From positions 1 through 12,348 of the forward strand of contig DATDME010000017.1 of assembly GCA_036518915.1 (NCBI GenBank): DNA of 12,348 nt, given 5' to 3'. The DNA is from GCA-016699105 sp036518915 (GTDB lineage: Bacteria > Patescibacteriota > Saccharimonadia > UBA4664). Each line of letters begins with the position of its first letter. The stretch's first letter is position 1. A program made the translations under genes and the position numbers. This document shows positions 1 to 6,682 of this stretch, piece after piece. The notes under the pieces are model-generated. The model did no database searches. It was not told the origin of the DNA and saw nothing but the letters and a program-made list of their open reading frames with translations.

Positions 1-573
1 CAATGGACCGGCCTCACCGATGTTGAACTCACCGAAAAGGGCAGGGCCGAGGCCCGCGCTGCCGGCCAAACCCTCGAAGGCATCACCTTTGGCGCGGCCC
101 ACACCTCAAACCTCAAGCGTGCCCAAGACACGCTCGCAGAAATCCTCGCCGAGCTCAAGCAAACCGAGCTGGAAGCCAAAAAATCCACCGCCCTCAACGA
201 GCGCGACTACGGCATCCTCACCGGCAAGAACAAATGGCAGGCCAAAGAAGAGTACGGCGACGAGCAGTTCACCAAATGGCGCCGCGGCTGGAACGAGCCC
301 ATTCCCGAGGGCGAAACCCTCAAGGATGTGCACGACCGCGCCGTTCCGTATTACGAGGAGCACATTTTAGCCGATCTTAAAGCCGGAAAAAACGTCATTG
401 TGGCCGCCCACGGCAACACCCTGCGCGCCCTCGTTAAACACATCGAGGACATCGCCGAAAATGATATCCCTAGCCTAGAAATTGGCACCGGCGAAGTCTA
501 CCTCTACGAGATCAATGAAGCCACCGGCCAGGTGATCGCCAAGGAAATCAAGGTAGCCGGCGGCAAAGCTTAG
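1..573 (+). CDS. gpmA: 2,3-bisphosphoglycerate-dependent phosphoglycerate mutase, 5' partial
   Basis: C-terminal 190 residues of a cofactor-dependent phosphoglycerate mutase, which interconverts 3- and 2-phosphoglycerate in cytoplasmic glycolysis. The frame is open from base 1 to a TAG stop, so the start lies outside the window. Visible family features are QWTGL at the first residues (the FTGW region), HTSNLKRAQDT near residue 34, LNERDYG with the catalytic Glu at residue 67, KWRRGW near 92, and AAHGNTLRALV with the second catalytic His at residue 137. IGTGEVYLYE closes the fold. The N-terminal RHG phospho-histidine motif must lie upstream. The segment between KWRRGW and the DRAVPYY helix is short (NEPIPEGETL), as in the shorter dPGM subgroup rather than the E. 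coli type. It is followed by an inverted repeat and then the MFS exporter gene. Confidence 0.93.
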   Translation, partial: QWTGLTDVELTEKGRAEARAAGQTLEGITFGAAHTSNLKRAQDTLAEILAELKQTELEAKKSTALNERDYGILTGKNKWQAKEEYGDEQFTKWRRGWNEPIPEGETLKDVHDRAVPYYEEHILADLKAGKNVIVAAHGNTLRALVKHIEDIAENDIPSLEIGTGEVYLYEINEATGQVIAKEIKVAGGKA

Positions 574-577
574 GCAT

Positions 578-600
578 GATCAAGCGGTCAAAGCTTGATC
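578..600. repeat. 8-bp perfect inverted repeat upstream of the MFS gene
   Basis: GATCAAGC and GCTTGATC form a perfect 8-bp inverted repeat around a 7-base spacer. It starts 4 bases after the gpmA stop and ends 29 bases before the MFS start codon. No T-run follows, so it is a poor intrinsic terminator. The right arm contains TTGATC (595-600), which fits a -35 element for the MFS gene, so the repeat could be an operator. A weak terminator of gpmA is the alternative. Confidence 0.5.
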
Positions 601-623
601 CATATCACACTCGCGCGTAGGAT
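595..623 (+). promoter_or_regulatory. Candidate promoter of the MFS exporter gene
   Basis: TTGATC (595-600, 4 of 6 to TTGACA), a 17-base spacer and TAGGAT (618-623, 4 of 6 to TATAAT). The -10-like box ends exactly 6 bases before the ATG at 630, which would give a leaderless transcript. The same bases include AGGA at 619-622, a possible Shine-Dalgarno with 7-base spacing, so the two readings compete. Confidence 0.4.
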
Positions 624-629
624 AAACCC

Positions 630-2201
630 ATGTTGCAACACCTCACCGCCCGCGCCAAGGCCGGTATTCTCGTTAGTGTGCTCACTGGCATGTTCCTAGC
701 CGCCCTCGATCAAACCATCGTCGGCACGGCTTTACCCAAAATTGTGACCGACCTGGGCGGCTTCAGCGAGTTGTCGTGGGTGGTAGCCGCGTACCTCATC
801 GCCCAGGCGGTAGCCGTGCCCATTACCTCAAAGTTATCCGATATTTACGGCCGCAAAGTCCTGTTTTTCTTCAATGTGATCGTGTTTCTAGTGGGTTCGG
901 CGCTGTGCGGCCTCGCCCAGTCCATGACCTGGCTGATTGCCGCCCGGGCGCTGCAAGGCGTAGGTGGAGGCGGCCTGGCCGCCGCCGCGTTCACCATCAT
1001 CGCGGATATTTTTCCACCCCGGGAACGCGGCAAGTGGATCGGCCTCATTGGCGCGGTGTTTGGCCTGGCCAGCGTCATCGGCCCCACGCTCGGCGGCTGG
1101 CTCACCGACCACCTCAGCTGGCGCTGGGTGTTTTACGTGAACGTACCGATTGGCATTGTCACACTCATCATTGCCTGGTACGCCTTGCCTAACATCAAAC
1201 GCGACGCCGCTGGCCGCATCGACTGGCTCGGCAGCCTCACCATGGCCGCCACCGTTATACCGTTCTTGCTCGCGCTTGTGTGGGGCGGCACCAAGTACGC
1301 GTGGGATAGCCTGACCATCCTGGGCCTGTTTGGCGCCAGCCTGGCGGCGCTCCTCGTGTTTTTGCTCGTCGAGCACCGCGCCGCCGACCCCATCCTGCCC
1401 CTGCGGCTGTTTCGTGAGCGTTCGTTTGCCTTGGCCAATTTGGTGATTGTGGTAACCGCCGGCGTCCTGTTTGGCGGGATCCTTTACATCCCCATCTTTA
1501 TTCAGACCGTTGTCGGCCAAAGCGCCACCAACTCGGGCCTGTTGTTGTTGCCCCTCATGGCCGGCGTGGTATTTTCCAGTATTACCTCAGGGCAGATTGT
1601 CGCCCGCACCGGCCGCTACCGTGTAGTGGGGCTCATTGGTTTAATGCTAGTCTGCCTGGGTTGCTGGCTCCTCTCGCAACTCACGATTACCACGTCAAAC
1701 GCCAGCGTTGTCCGCGACATGGTGATCCTGGGCTTGGGCCTGGGGCCAACGCTGCCCCTCCTGCCGCTCATCGCCCAAAACCTGTTCGCGCCCACCGATA
1801 TCAGCGTGGTCACGGGCGCCACCACCTTCTTTCGCACCATTGGGGGAGCCATTGGCACAGCTCTCTTGGGAACCATCTTCAACAACACGATTACTGACGG
1901 CCTGAAAGAAATTAGCGTGCCGGGGCTACCCAAGCCAATCCAGGGAGCGCTGTCAGATCCAAATGTCCTCACGAGCCCAGACGCCGTCAAACAGGTGATC
2001 AATCATGTGCCCGCCGCTGCCCTGCATGCCCTGCAGCCGTTGATTGACCTGTTTCTGCAGCTTGCCCGCGGCACCATTGCCACCAGTATTGCCATCGTGT
2101 TTACGGCCTGCCTGGGGCTGGCGGCCATTGGCTTAGTGCTCTTCGCACTAATTGAAGAACGCCCGCTGCGCACCTCCAACCTGCCCAATAACCCCGAATA
2201 G
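630..2201 (+). CDS. DHA2-family (EmrB/QacA-like) 14-TM MFS drug exporter
   Basis: A 523-residue multidrug/H+ antiporter of the major facilitator superfamily, DHA2 branch, in the cytoplasmic membrane. Length and hydrophobicity fit 14 membrane segments. Motif D1 is LDQTIVGTALP at residues 26-36 with the membrane-embedded Asp27. Motif A is KLSDIYGRKV at 68-77 in the TM2-TM3 loop. Motif B is RALQGVGGG at 106-114 with its Arg. Motif C is GLASVIGPTLGG at 145-156, followed by the SWRWVFYVNVPIG signature at 163-175. A longer extracytoplasmic stretch (about 423-465) lies before the last membrane pair. Substrate cannot be read from sequence. The gene stands alone on its strand and converges with the TetR operon (stops 16 bases apart). 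TetR neighbours often regulate exporters, but the palindrome found at the tetR promoter is not present upstream of this gene. Confidence 0.93.
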   Translation: MLQHLTARAKAGILVSVLTGMFLAALDQTIVGTALPKIVTDLGGFSELSWVVAAYLIAQAVAVPITSKLSDIYGRKVLFFFNVIVFLVGSALCGLAQSMTWLIAARALQGVGGGGLAAAAFTIIADIFPPRERGKWIGLIGAVFGLASVIGPTLGGWLTDHLSWRWVFYVNVPIGIVTLIIAWYALPNIKRDAAGRIDWLGSLTMAATVIPFLLALVWGGTKYAWDSLTILGLFGASLAALLVFLLVEHRAADPILPLRLFRERSFALANLVIVVTAGVLFGGILYIPIFIQTVVGQSATNSGLLLLPLMAGVVFSSITSGQIVARTGRYRVVGLIGLMLVCLGCWLLSQLTITTSNASVVRDMVILGLGLGPTLPLLPLIAQNLFAPTDISVVTGATTFFRTIGGAIGTALLGTIFNNTITDGLKEISVPGLPKPIQGALSDPNVLTSPDAVKQVINHVPAAALHALQPLIDLFLQLARGTIATSIAIVFTACLGLAAIGLVLFALIEERPLRTSNLPNNPE

Positions 2202-2217
2202 CTAGCCGAGGAATAGC

Positions 2218-2613
2218 TTAGCCAAGCGCGCGCTGGGCCGCCGCCAAGTCCTGCAAAATAACCTCTGCCTCAGCTTGGTCGATCGGCGTGAGCTCCTTAC
2301 GCTGCGCCAACACAATATCGTCTTCCCGAATGAGATAGTGCTTAAAATAATCCGCCTCGCCCACATCGGAAGTGATTTCATAAATCCATTCAAACGGCGG
2401 CCGTTCTTCTGGCCGCGAGTGGGCCACCCGCATCCGGCCGCCCGGCCACTTCACCTCGGCTTCCGTAGCCACCACCCGGCGCAGATCACCGTCCATGGCA
2501 AATTGCTCGGCCAGCATGGTGCGCCGCTGCGGGGCGGCCGCGTAAAACGCCTGGGCGGCCGCCACAATAGCGGTCCGGGTGTCGGGCGAAATCACCTCGC
2601 CAAACTCTCTCAT
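2218..2613 (-). CDS. Hypothetical 131-aa protein co-transcribed with TetR regulator
   Basis: Unrecognised soluble protein of 131 residues, with no signal peptide or membrane segment. Its ATG overlaps the TGA stop of the upstream tetR gene by 4 bases (ATGA, 2610-2613), so the two are translationally coupled and almost certainly one operon. Residues 1-47 look helical and Ala-rich. Residues about 52-105 look like beta strands with aromatic and charged residues (EVKWPGGRMRV, PPFEWIYEITSD, YFKHYLI). The C-terminus is an Ala/Glu helix. The mixed fold and position could suit a small ligand-binding or regulatory partner, but no family is recognised and no function is assigned. Confidence 0.82.
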   Translation of the reverse strand: MREFGEVISPDTRTAIVAAAQAFYAAAPQRRTMLAEQFAMDGDLRRVVATEAEVKWPGGRMRVAHSRPEERPPFEWIYEITSDVGEADYFKHYLIREDDIVLAQRKELTPIDQAEAEVILQDLAAAQRALG

Positions 2614-3266
2614 ACCAGCGCCCGCCCCGTCGGTAGCATTGGCCGGATGTATTGCGCCATGAGCTGCTCAATTTCAGTCATGGCCATCCGGCGCTGCCTG
2701 CCCCGCGCCCGCACCACAAATGGCAATAAAATCCCAACCGTTTCCACGCAAATCCGGCTGCGCAGCTGCAATAACGGCTCTTCGGTTTCAACACCAAACC
2801 GCCGCAGCAACCCAGCGAATTCCTGGGCCATAATCACACTCAATTCATTCACCGCGTGGTTCAAACTGGGAGAAGGCCGCTGGCCAGTTAAACACTGCAA
2901 AAAATACGGCCGGCGCTCTTGCAACTTAACCACTAGCTCAAGCAAATCGTGGATCGTTGCCTCAAGGTCTTTGCTATCAATCACCGCCATGCGAGCATGA
3001 AGAGCGTCTTGGGTCTGGCGCAAATAGCGCTCGGCCATCGCCTCCAAAATGGCTTCTTTGCTCGAGAAAAACTGGTACAGCGAGCCAATCGACACGCCGG
3101 CCCGTTCCGCAATCAGATTGGTAGTGGTTTGGTCAAACCCCAACTCCGAAAACGCCATTTCGGCATGGTGCAAAATTTGCTCAACCCGCCGCTGCCCCCG
3201 CAGCTGTTTCGGACTGCGGCGCAGGGAGGACGAGTTAACCACTGAACGCAAGCGTTGAACGGGCAT
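2610..3266 (-). CDS. TetR/AcrR-family transcriptional regulator
   Basis: A 218-residue one-component repressor. The N-terminal DNA-binding domain spans about residues 25-73: helix RRVEQILHHAEMAFSELGF, then the helix-turn-helix TTTNLIAERAGVSIGSLYQFF and the SKEAIL helix, a standard TetR arrangement. The remaining 145 residues are helical and would bind the ligand and dimerise. The start is set by AGGAGG a few bases upstream of the ATG at 3266, the clearest Shine-Dalgarno of the region. It is the first gene of an operon with the 131-aa unknown. A perfect palindrome just downstream of its -10 box points to autorepression. The target beyond itself is not evident, since the convergent MFS exporter lacks the same palindrome. 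Confidence 0.92.
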   Translation of the reverse strand: MPVQRLRSVVNSSSLRRSPKQLRGQRRVEQILHHAEMAFSELGFDQTTTNLIAERAGVSIGSLYQFFSSKEAILEAMAERYLRQTQDALHARMAVIDSKDLEATIHDLLELVVKLQERRPYFLQCLTGQRPSPSLNHAVNELSVIMAQEFAGLLRRFGVETEEPLLQLRSRICVETVGILLPFVVRARGRQRRMAMTEIEQLMAQYIRPMLPTGRALV

Positions 3267-3283
3267 GCCTCCTCCTGATAAAA

Positions 3284-3298
3284 ATGAATACTATTCAT
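3284..3298. promoter_or_regulatory. Palindromic operator at the tetR promoter
   Basis: ATGAATA-C-TATTCAT is a perfect 15-bp palindrome (7-bp arms, 1-base centre). It lies between the tetR -10 box (3304-3309) and the tetR start codon, overlapping the expected transcription start near 3297. Size, AT-rich half-sites and location match typical TetR-family operators, so autoregulation is the natural inference. No second copy was found in the window. Confidence 0.7.
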
Positions 3299-3303
3299 AG
3301 TGC

Positions 3304-3333
3304 ATCATACAATACATGAGGACCCGCTCACAA
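3304..3333 (-). promoter_or_regulatory. Promoter of the tetR operon
   Basis: On the minus strand: TTGTGA (3333-3328, 4 of 6 to TTGACA), an 18-base spacer and TATGAT (3309-3304, 5 of 6 to TATAAT). The expected start is around 3297, inside the palindromic operator, leaving about 30 bases of leader with a strong Shine-Dalgarno. The promoter fits between the mscL stop (3340) and tetR. Confidence 0.6.
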
Positions 3334-3339
3334 TAGGGT

Positions 3340-3726
3340 TTAGCGGCGCTTTGAGGCTTGCAGAGCGTCCCGAATCTCCTCTAGGACCACCAACTGCGGG
3401 TCCTTGGCCGGCACTTCTTCTTTACCCTTAGCCACCCGCTGCATCAAAACGTTCATCGGCTTCACCACAAAGAAAAATATCACCGCGGCCATAATCACAA
3501 ACGACACGAGCGCGTTCAAAAACTCACCGTACAGGAACTGGCTGTGATTAATGGTAAACGTCAGGCCCGAGAAGTCCGGTTTGCCACCAATCGCCGCGAT
3601 CAGCGGGGTAATGATATCTTTCACCATTGACGACACCACCGCCCCAAACGCCGTGCCAATCACCACACCAACCGCCAAATCTACCACGTTGCCACGCAAT
3701 AAAAAGGCCTTAAACTCTTTCAACAT
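3340..3726 (-). CDS. mscL: Large-conductance mechanosensitive channel MscL
   Basis: A 128-residue channel that opens under membrane tension to release solutes during hypo-osmotic shock; it forms a homopentamer in the cytoplasmic membrane. The N-terminal amphipathic helix runs into the MscL signature (KAFLLRGNVVDLAVGVVIGTAFG, split here: KAFLLRGNVVD at 7-17 and LAVGVVIGTAFG at 18-29). TM2 is FLNALVSFVIMAAVIFFFVV at about 70-89. The cytoplasmic end has a charged linker and the bundle helix LEEIRDALQ. GGAGG at 3733-3737 lies 6 bases before the ATG at 3726, which fixes this start. An in-frame TTG at 3732 directly abuts the GGAGG and is rejected. It is divergent from the nuclease gene and transcribed toward tetR. 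Confidence 0.96.
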   Translation of the reverse strand: MLKEFKAFLLRGNVVDLAVGVVIGTAFGAVVSSMVKDIITPLIAAIGGKPDFSGLTFTINHSQFLYGEFLNALVSFVIMAAVIFFFVVKPMNVLMQRVAKGKEEVPAKDPQLVVLEEIRDALQASKRR

Positions 3727-3740
3727 AGCCAACCTCCGTT

Positions 3741-3746
3741 AGTATA
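3741..3746 (-). promoter_or_regulatory. Candidate -10 box of mscL
   Basis: TATACT on the minus strand (plus-strand AGTATA), one mismatch to TATAAT, lies 3 bases upstream of the mscL GGAGG Shine-Dalgarno. No convincing -35 is seen 16-18 bases upstream. With the usual start about 7 bases downstream, part of the Shine-Dalgarno would fall at the very 5' end of the mRNA, so this call is tentative. Confidence 0.3.
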
Positions 3747-3814
3747 GTCACCGCAAATCGTAGCACCAGCTCCCCGCTTTGACGAGACGACCCGGCCGTG
3801 GCAAGATAGGGGGC

Positions 3815-4468
3815 ATGCCAGCGCTACGCCGAAACCACCGCCGGGCCCTCAGCCTCACCACCCTCGTGGCGGCACTTGTTTTAGCGTATGTGCAGCTGGC
3901 CACACCCACCGCCAAACCAACTCCGGACCGCCCGCCGACCACCACGAGCGCCGCCGGCCCCGCCGCCAAACCTACCGGCGCGGTGGAAGCCGCCACCGAC
4001 GCGGTACTATCAGCCCAACCCGGCCTGGCTCACGTCGACAAAGATGTCGACGGCGACACCATTGACGTCACCCTGGGCGGCAAAAAGGCAACCGTGCGCT
4101 TCATCGGCATCGACACTCCCGAAACCCACGACCCGCGCAAGCCAATCCAATGTTTTGGCGAGGCGGCAGCCGCCCACACCAAGGCCTTGCTCGATGGCAA
4201 AGCTGTCCGCCTGGAAGCCGATCCCACCAACTCCGACCGTGACAAATACGGCCGGCTGCTGCGCTATGTCTACCTGCCGGACGGCACCCTCGTTAACGCC
4301 GCGCTCATCCACGACGGCTACGCCTTTGCCTACACCATATTCCCGTTCAACCGGCTCGACGAGTTCCGCGCCCTGGAAGCCGATGCCCGCGCCAACAGCC
4401 GCGGCCTCTGGGGCGGCTGCAACGTGGACGACTCCAAGGACATCAAGCAAACTACCGGCGCCAAATAG
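3815..4468 (+). CDS. Membrane-anchored or secreted staphylococcal-nuclease-like (SNase) endonuclease
   Basis: A 217-residue Ca-dependent nuclease of the thermonuclease family. Residues 5-10 (RRNHRR) and a hydrophobic stretch at about 11-29 form a signal peptide or anchor. A Pro/Thr/Ala-rich linker follows (about 30-55), then the SNase domain (about 70-205). Catalytic and metal residues align with S. aureus nuclease: VDGDT with Asp81 (D21) and Thr82, VRFIGID with Arg95 (R35) and Asp100 (D40), TPET with Glu103 (E43), and DKYGR with Arg147 (R87). Two cysteines (113 and 202) could form a disulfide outside the cell. The ATG at 3815 follows an AGGGGG tract. An in-frame TTG at 3779 would add 12 residues and lacks support. 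Role by inference: degrading external nucleic acid for nucleotide scavenging or defence. Confidence 0.92.
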   Translation: MPALRRNHRRALSLTTLVAALVLAYVQLATPTAKPTPDRPPTTTSAAGPAAKPTGAVEAATDAVLSAQPGLAHVDKDVDGDTIDVTLGGKKATVRFIGIDTPETHDPRKPIQCFGEAAAAHTKALLDGKAVRLEADPTNSDRDKYGRLLRYVYLPDGTLVNAALIHDGYAFAYTIFPFNRLDEFRALEADARANSRGLWGGCNVDDSKDIKQTTGAK

Positions 4469-4479
4469 CGATGCGCTAC

Positions 4480-4869
4480 TTAGGCGGTCGGCTTACCAAG
4501 CTTCGCACTAACTACCACTTGCATACTATCCCCCTCGGGCGTTTCAATCTCGGTGGCCTGCGTTTCGCTAAAGTACGTCACCAAATGATGGCTCATGATT
4601 TCGTTGAGGTCCTTGTACTTAAATTTCAGCTCTTCCAGCTCAGAGTTAACCAGTTGGTAGTCTTTGTCTGATTCCAGCAACTTCTTGGCCCGCGTCCGCT
4701 TTTCGCCCAGCTCTTTCAGCTCTTCCGCAATCGCCCGGTACTCATCATTCTGCTCCATGACGTCCTTAAGCTGGTCTTTGACCGTCTTCATTTTCTGCCG
4801 GGTTTCAGCCATCTCCAACATGAGGCGATGCACGGCCTGCAAGGTTGTTTGGTCTTCTGTTTCTTCCAT
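4480..4869 (-). CDS. Hypothetical coiled-coil protein
   Basis: A 129-residue soluble protein, unrecognised. Residues about 8-95 are rich in Glu, Lys, Leu and Gln with heptad-like spacing (for example AIAEELKELGEKRTRAKKL and LVNSELEELKFKYKDL) and should form an antiparallel or dimeric coiled coil. The last 30 residues turn to beta character (TEIETPEGDSMQVVVSAKL). There is no signal peptide or membrane segment. The ATG at 4869 is preceded by AGGA with 5-base spacing. It converges with the nuclease gene (11 bases between stops) and is divergent from the four-TM protein. The general shape resembles small coiled-coil scaffold or chaperone-like proteins, but sequence alone gives no function. Confidence 0.8.
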   Translation of the reverse strand: MEETEDQTTLQAVHRLMLEMAETRQKMKTVKDQLKDVMEQNDEYRAIAEELKELGEKRTRAKKLLESDKDYQLVNSELEELKFKYKDLNEIMSHHLVTYFSETQATEIETPEGDSMQVVVSAKLGKPTA

Positions 4870-4944
4870 GATATTCCTAGTTCTTACCGTTACAGCTACA
4901 ATATTACACGTTTTCCGCTATGCTAGAAGCAATTGAGGCTCGCC

Positions 4945-5343
4945 ATGCATAACCGGGATTTGCGCGATATCAAATTGTACGGCACGCTAACCGTCGTAGT
5001 TGGTGCCGTGCAGTTGCTGATTACCAGCGTGCTCATCATGCTCGTACTAGCCACTGGCGCATCACAATTAGCCATGCCGCTCTCCCAGGCTGTGATTATG
5101 GGCATCAGCTTGGTGATGGTAAGCTGCGGGCTCGTGGGCCTCGGCGGCGAGCTCCAGCGCGCCAACCGCCTCACCGCCATAACCCGCGAAAATCTGCGGT
5201 TAACCTGGTCGGCGCTGCTTCTGCTCCTGGTGGCGGGATTTTTGATTGGCTTGTGGCTCCTGCCGCTGTTGGCCAGCATTTGCGCCGTGCTCATCCTCGG
5301 GCTAATGTGGATCCGCCAACCGGTCATCCGGGTGACCAGCTAG
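4945..5343 (+). CDS. Four-TM integral membrane protein, unknown function
   Basis: A 132-residue protein with four predicted membrane helices: about residues 14-36, 49-70, 88-105 and 106-126. A short charged loop lies between helices 2 and 3 (ELQRANRLTAITRENLR). The N-terminal HNRDLRDIK and the central loop are both positively charged, which suggests both ends and the loop are cytoplasmic. No family is recognised. GAGG at 4935-4938 lies 6 bases before the ATG at 4945 and decides this start over an in-frame TTG at 4933. It ends one base before the stop of the convergent helicase gene. Confidence 0.8.
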   Translation: MHNRDLRDIKLYGTLTVVVGAVQLLITSVLIMLVLATGASQLAMPLSQAVIMGISLVMVSCGLVGLGGELQRANRLTAITRENLRLTWSALLLLLVAGFLIGLWLLPLLASICAVLILGLMWIRQPVIRVTS

Positions 5344-5344
5344 A

Positions 5345-6574
5345 CTAATAGCCGATGATGGTCAGCTCACGCTCGGCTCGCGTGACGGCCGTATACAGCC
5401 ACCGCCGCCACTCTTCGTCCGACGACCGCGGAAAGCGCTCTTCAAACACCACAACGCGCGGCGCCTGCGAACCCTGGGCTTTATGCACCGTCAGAGCGTA
5501 ACCAAAATCCCACAAGTCGCCGCGCTGGCCGTCGGGCGCCAGCGGCGGATCTTTCACCGTAGTGGCCGCCCCAAATTGTTCACGCAAAATATAGCCGGAA
5601 TAGGCGTAATCTTCGCCCTCGAGCTCAATCTCTGCCTCGTACCACAAACCCGTATCGTCGGCGATGGCCGGCATCACCCGCTTAATCACACCAAGCATGC
5701 CGTTGAAGACATGCTTGGCGCGGTTATTGCGCAGGCACACCACTACGTCACCCGATTCGGGCCCGCTCGAGGTCATGTCGCGCATGGCCCGCATGGCTTG
5801 GTTAAGCTTCACCCGCGTGGCGTTATAGCCGCACAGCACCAGTAAATCGCCATTGTATCCGCCCAAAATCTCTTCCACCGTTTGACCGGTTTCGGCCAGG
5901 TTACGGTCAAGTTTGCGTACCCCGTCGCCAAAATTTTTAACTGGAACCGCCCCGGCCTGCCGCGCCAGCGTCGCCACTTCAATAATGGGGGACTGGGCTT
6001 CCTGGCGAAAAATCCGCTCCAGTTTAATCTGCGGTTGAGCCATTAAGTTAAAACTTGATCCCACCGGCGGCAGCTGACCATGATCGCCCACCGCCAGAAC
6101 CGGAATGCCAAAGCTCAACAGGTCTTTCCAGATAGCTTCGTCCACCATGGAAGCCTCGTCAACAATAATGAGACTACGCTCCAGTTTATCTTTGCGGATC
6201 CATCGTACCGTATCACCGGGGCCTGCTTCGGTCGTGTATATCAAGCCGTGGATGGTAGAGACGCTATCGCCGCGCTTCATGACCCGCTGCTCTTTGAGTT
6301 TGGCCTCCAACACCCGGGTGGCCTTGCCGGTGTAGGCGCAAAACGCCACACTGGCAGCTTCGTCAAAGTCGCGCAACGCCGTCCGCAGGTACGCGATGAG
6401 AGTTGTCTTGCCGGTACCAGCGTAACCACCCAACGTCAAAAACGGCGCCGTTTTGCCCTTATACCAGGCGCCAATCTGCCGGATAGCCTCAGCCTGTTCC
6501 ACCGAAAGAGTAATCACACGACACATTATTACCCATTTCGCGCTATGTTGCAGCACCGATGAACCCGCATGCAT
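5345..6574 (-). CDS. Compact SF1B DNA helicase, Dda/RecD-like
   Basis: An ATP-dependent 5'-3' helicase of superfamily 1B, 409 residues with this start. Counting from the internal ATG at 6526 (393-residue form), motifs are Walker A GGYAGTGKTT at 33-42, motif Ia TGKAT at 66-70, STIHGLI at 90-96, Walker B LIIVDEASMVD at 119-129, motif III VGDHGQLPPVG at 146-156, motif IV IFRQ at 172-175, motif V TVHKAQGSQ at 346-354 and motif VI LYTAVTRAE at 377-385. It lacks the long N-terminal region of RecD2 and is close to the size of phage Dda-type enzymes. No RecB or RecC is nearby, so a free-standing role in repair or recombination is inferred. Start choice: GGAGG 4 bases before the ATG at 6574 supports this one. 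The ATG at 6526 sits nearer the conserved core but has only a weak GGGT upstream. Confidence 0.88.
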   Translation of the reverse strand: MHAGSSVLQHSAKWVIMCRVITLSVEQAEAIRQIGAWYKGKTAPFLTLGGYAGTGKTTLIAYLRTALRDFDEAASVAFCAYTGKATRVLEAKLKEQRVMKRGDSVSTIHGLIYTTEAGPGDTVRWIRKDKLERSLIIVDEASMVDEAIWKDLLSFGIPVLAVGDHGQLPPVGSSFNLMAQPQIKLERIFRQEAQSPIIEVATLARQAGAVPVKNFGDGVRKLDRNLAETGQTVEEILGGYNGDLLVLCGYNATRVKLNQAMRAMRDMTSSGPESGDVVVCLRNNRAKHVFNGMLGVIKRVMPAIADDTGLWYEAEIELEGEDYAYSGYILREQFGAATTVKDPPLAPDGQRGDLWDFGYALTVHKAQGSQAPRVVVFEERFPRSSDEEWRRWLYTAVTRAERELTIIGY

Positions 6575-6682
6575 AACGCCTCCAAAAATGCCGCCTAGCG
6601 GATTCCCCCAGACTTGGAACTTCGGCCAGTGCGCCTGCAGGGACACAACCATTATCATGAAGCCCTAATCGTGAGGGACGAG

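Noticed and set aside
888..1520. 210-codon minus-strand ORF inside the MFS gene
   Set aside because: It is opposite a protein with all DHA2 motifs; low-complexity shadow frame of GC-rich coding DNA.
2275..3000. 241-codon plus-strand ORF opposite tetR and the 131-aa gene
   Set aside because: It is antisense to a clear TetR protein with a strong Shine-Dalgarno and promoter; composition and motifs do not look like a protein.
3779..3814. TTG start extending the nuclease by 12 residues
   Set aside because: It has no ribosome site, and the ATG at 3815 begins a normal basic signal-peptide n-region after AGGGGG.
6575..6658. N-terminal extension of the helicase to 6658
   Set aside because: It lacks a Shine-Dalgarno, would overlap the upstream region of the divergent gene and adds residues unrelated to helicase motifs.
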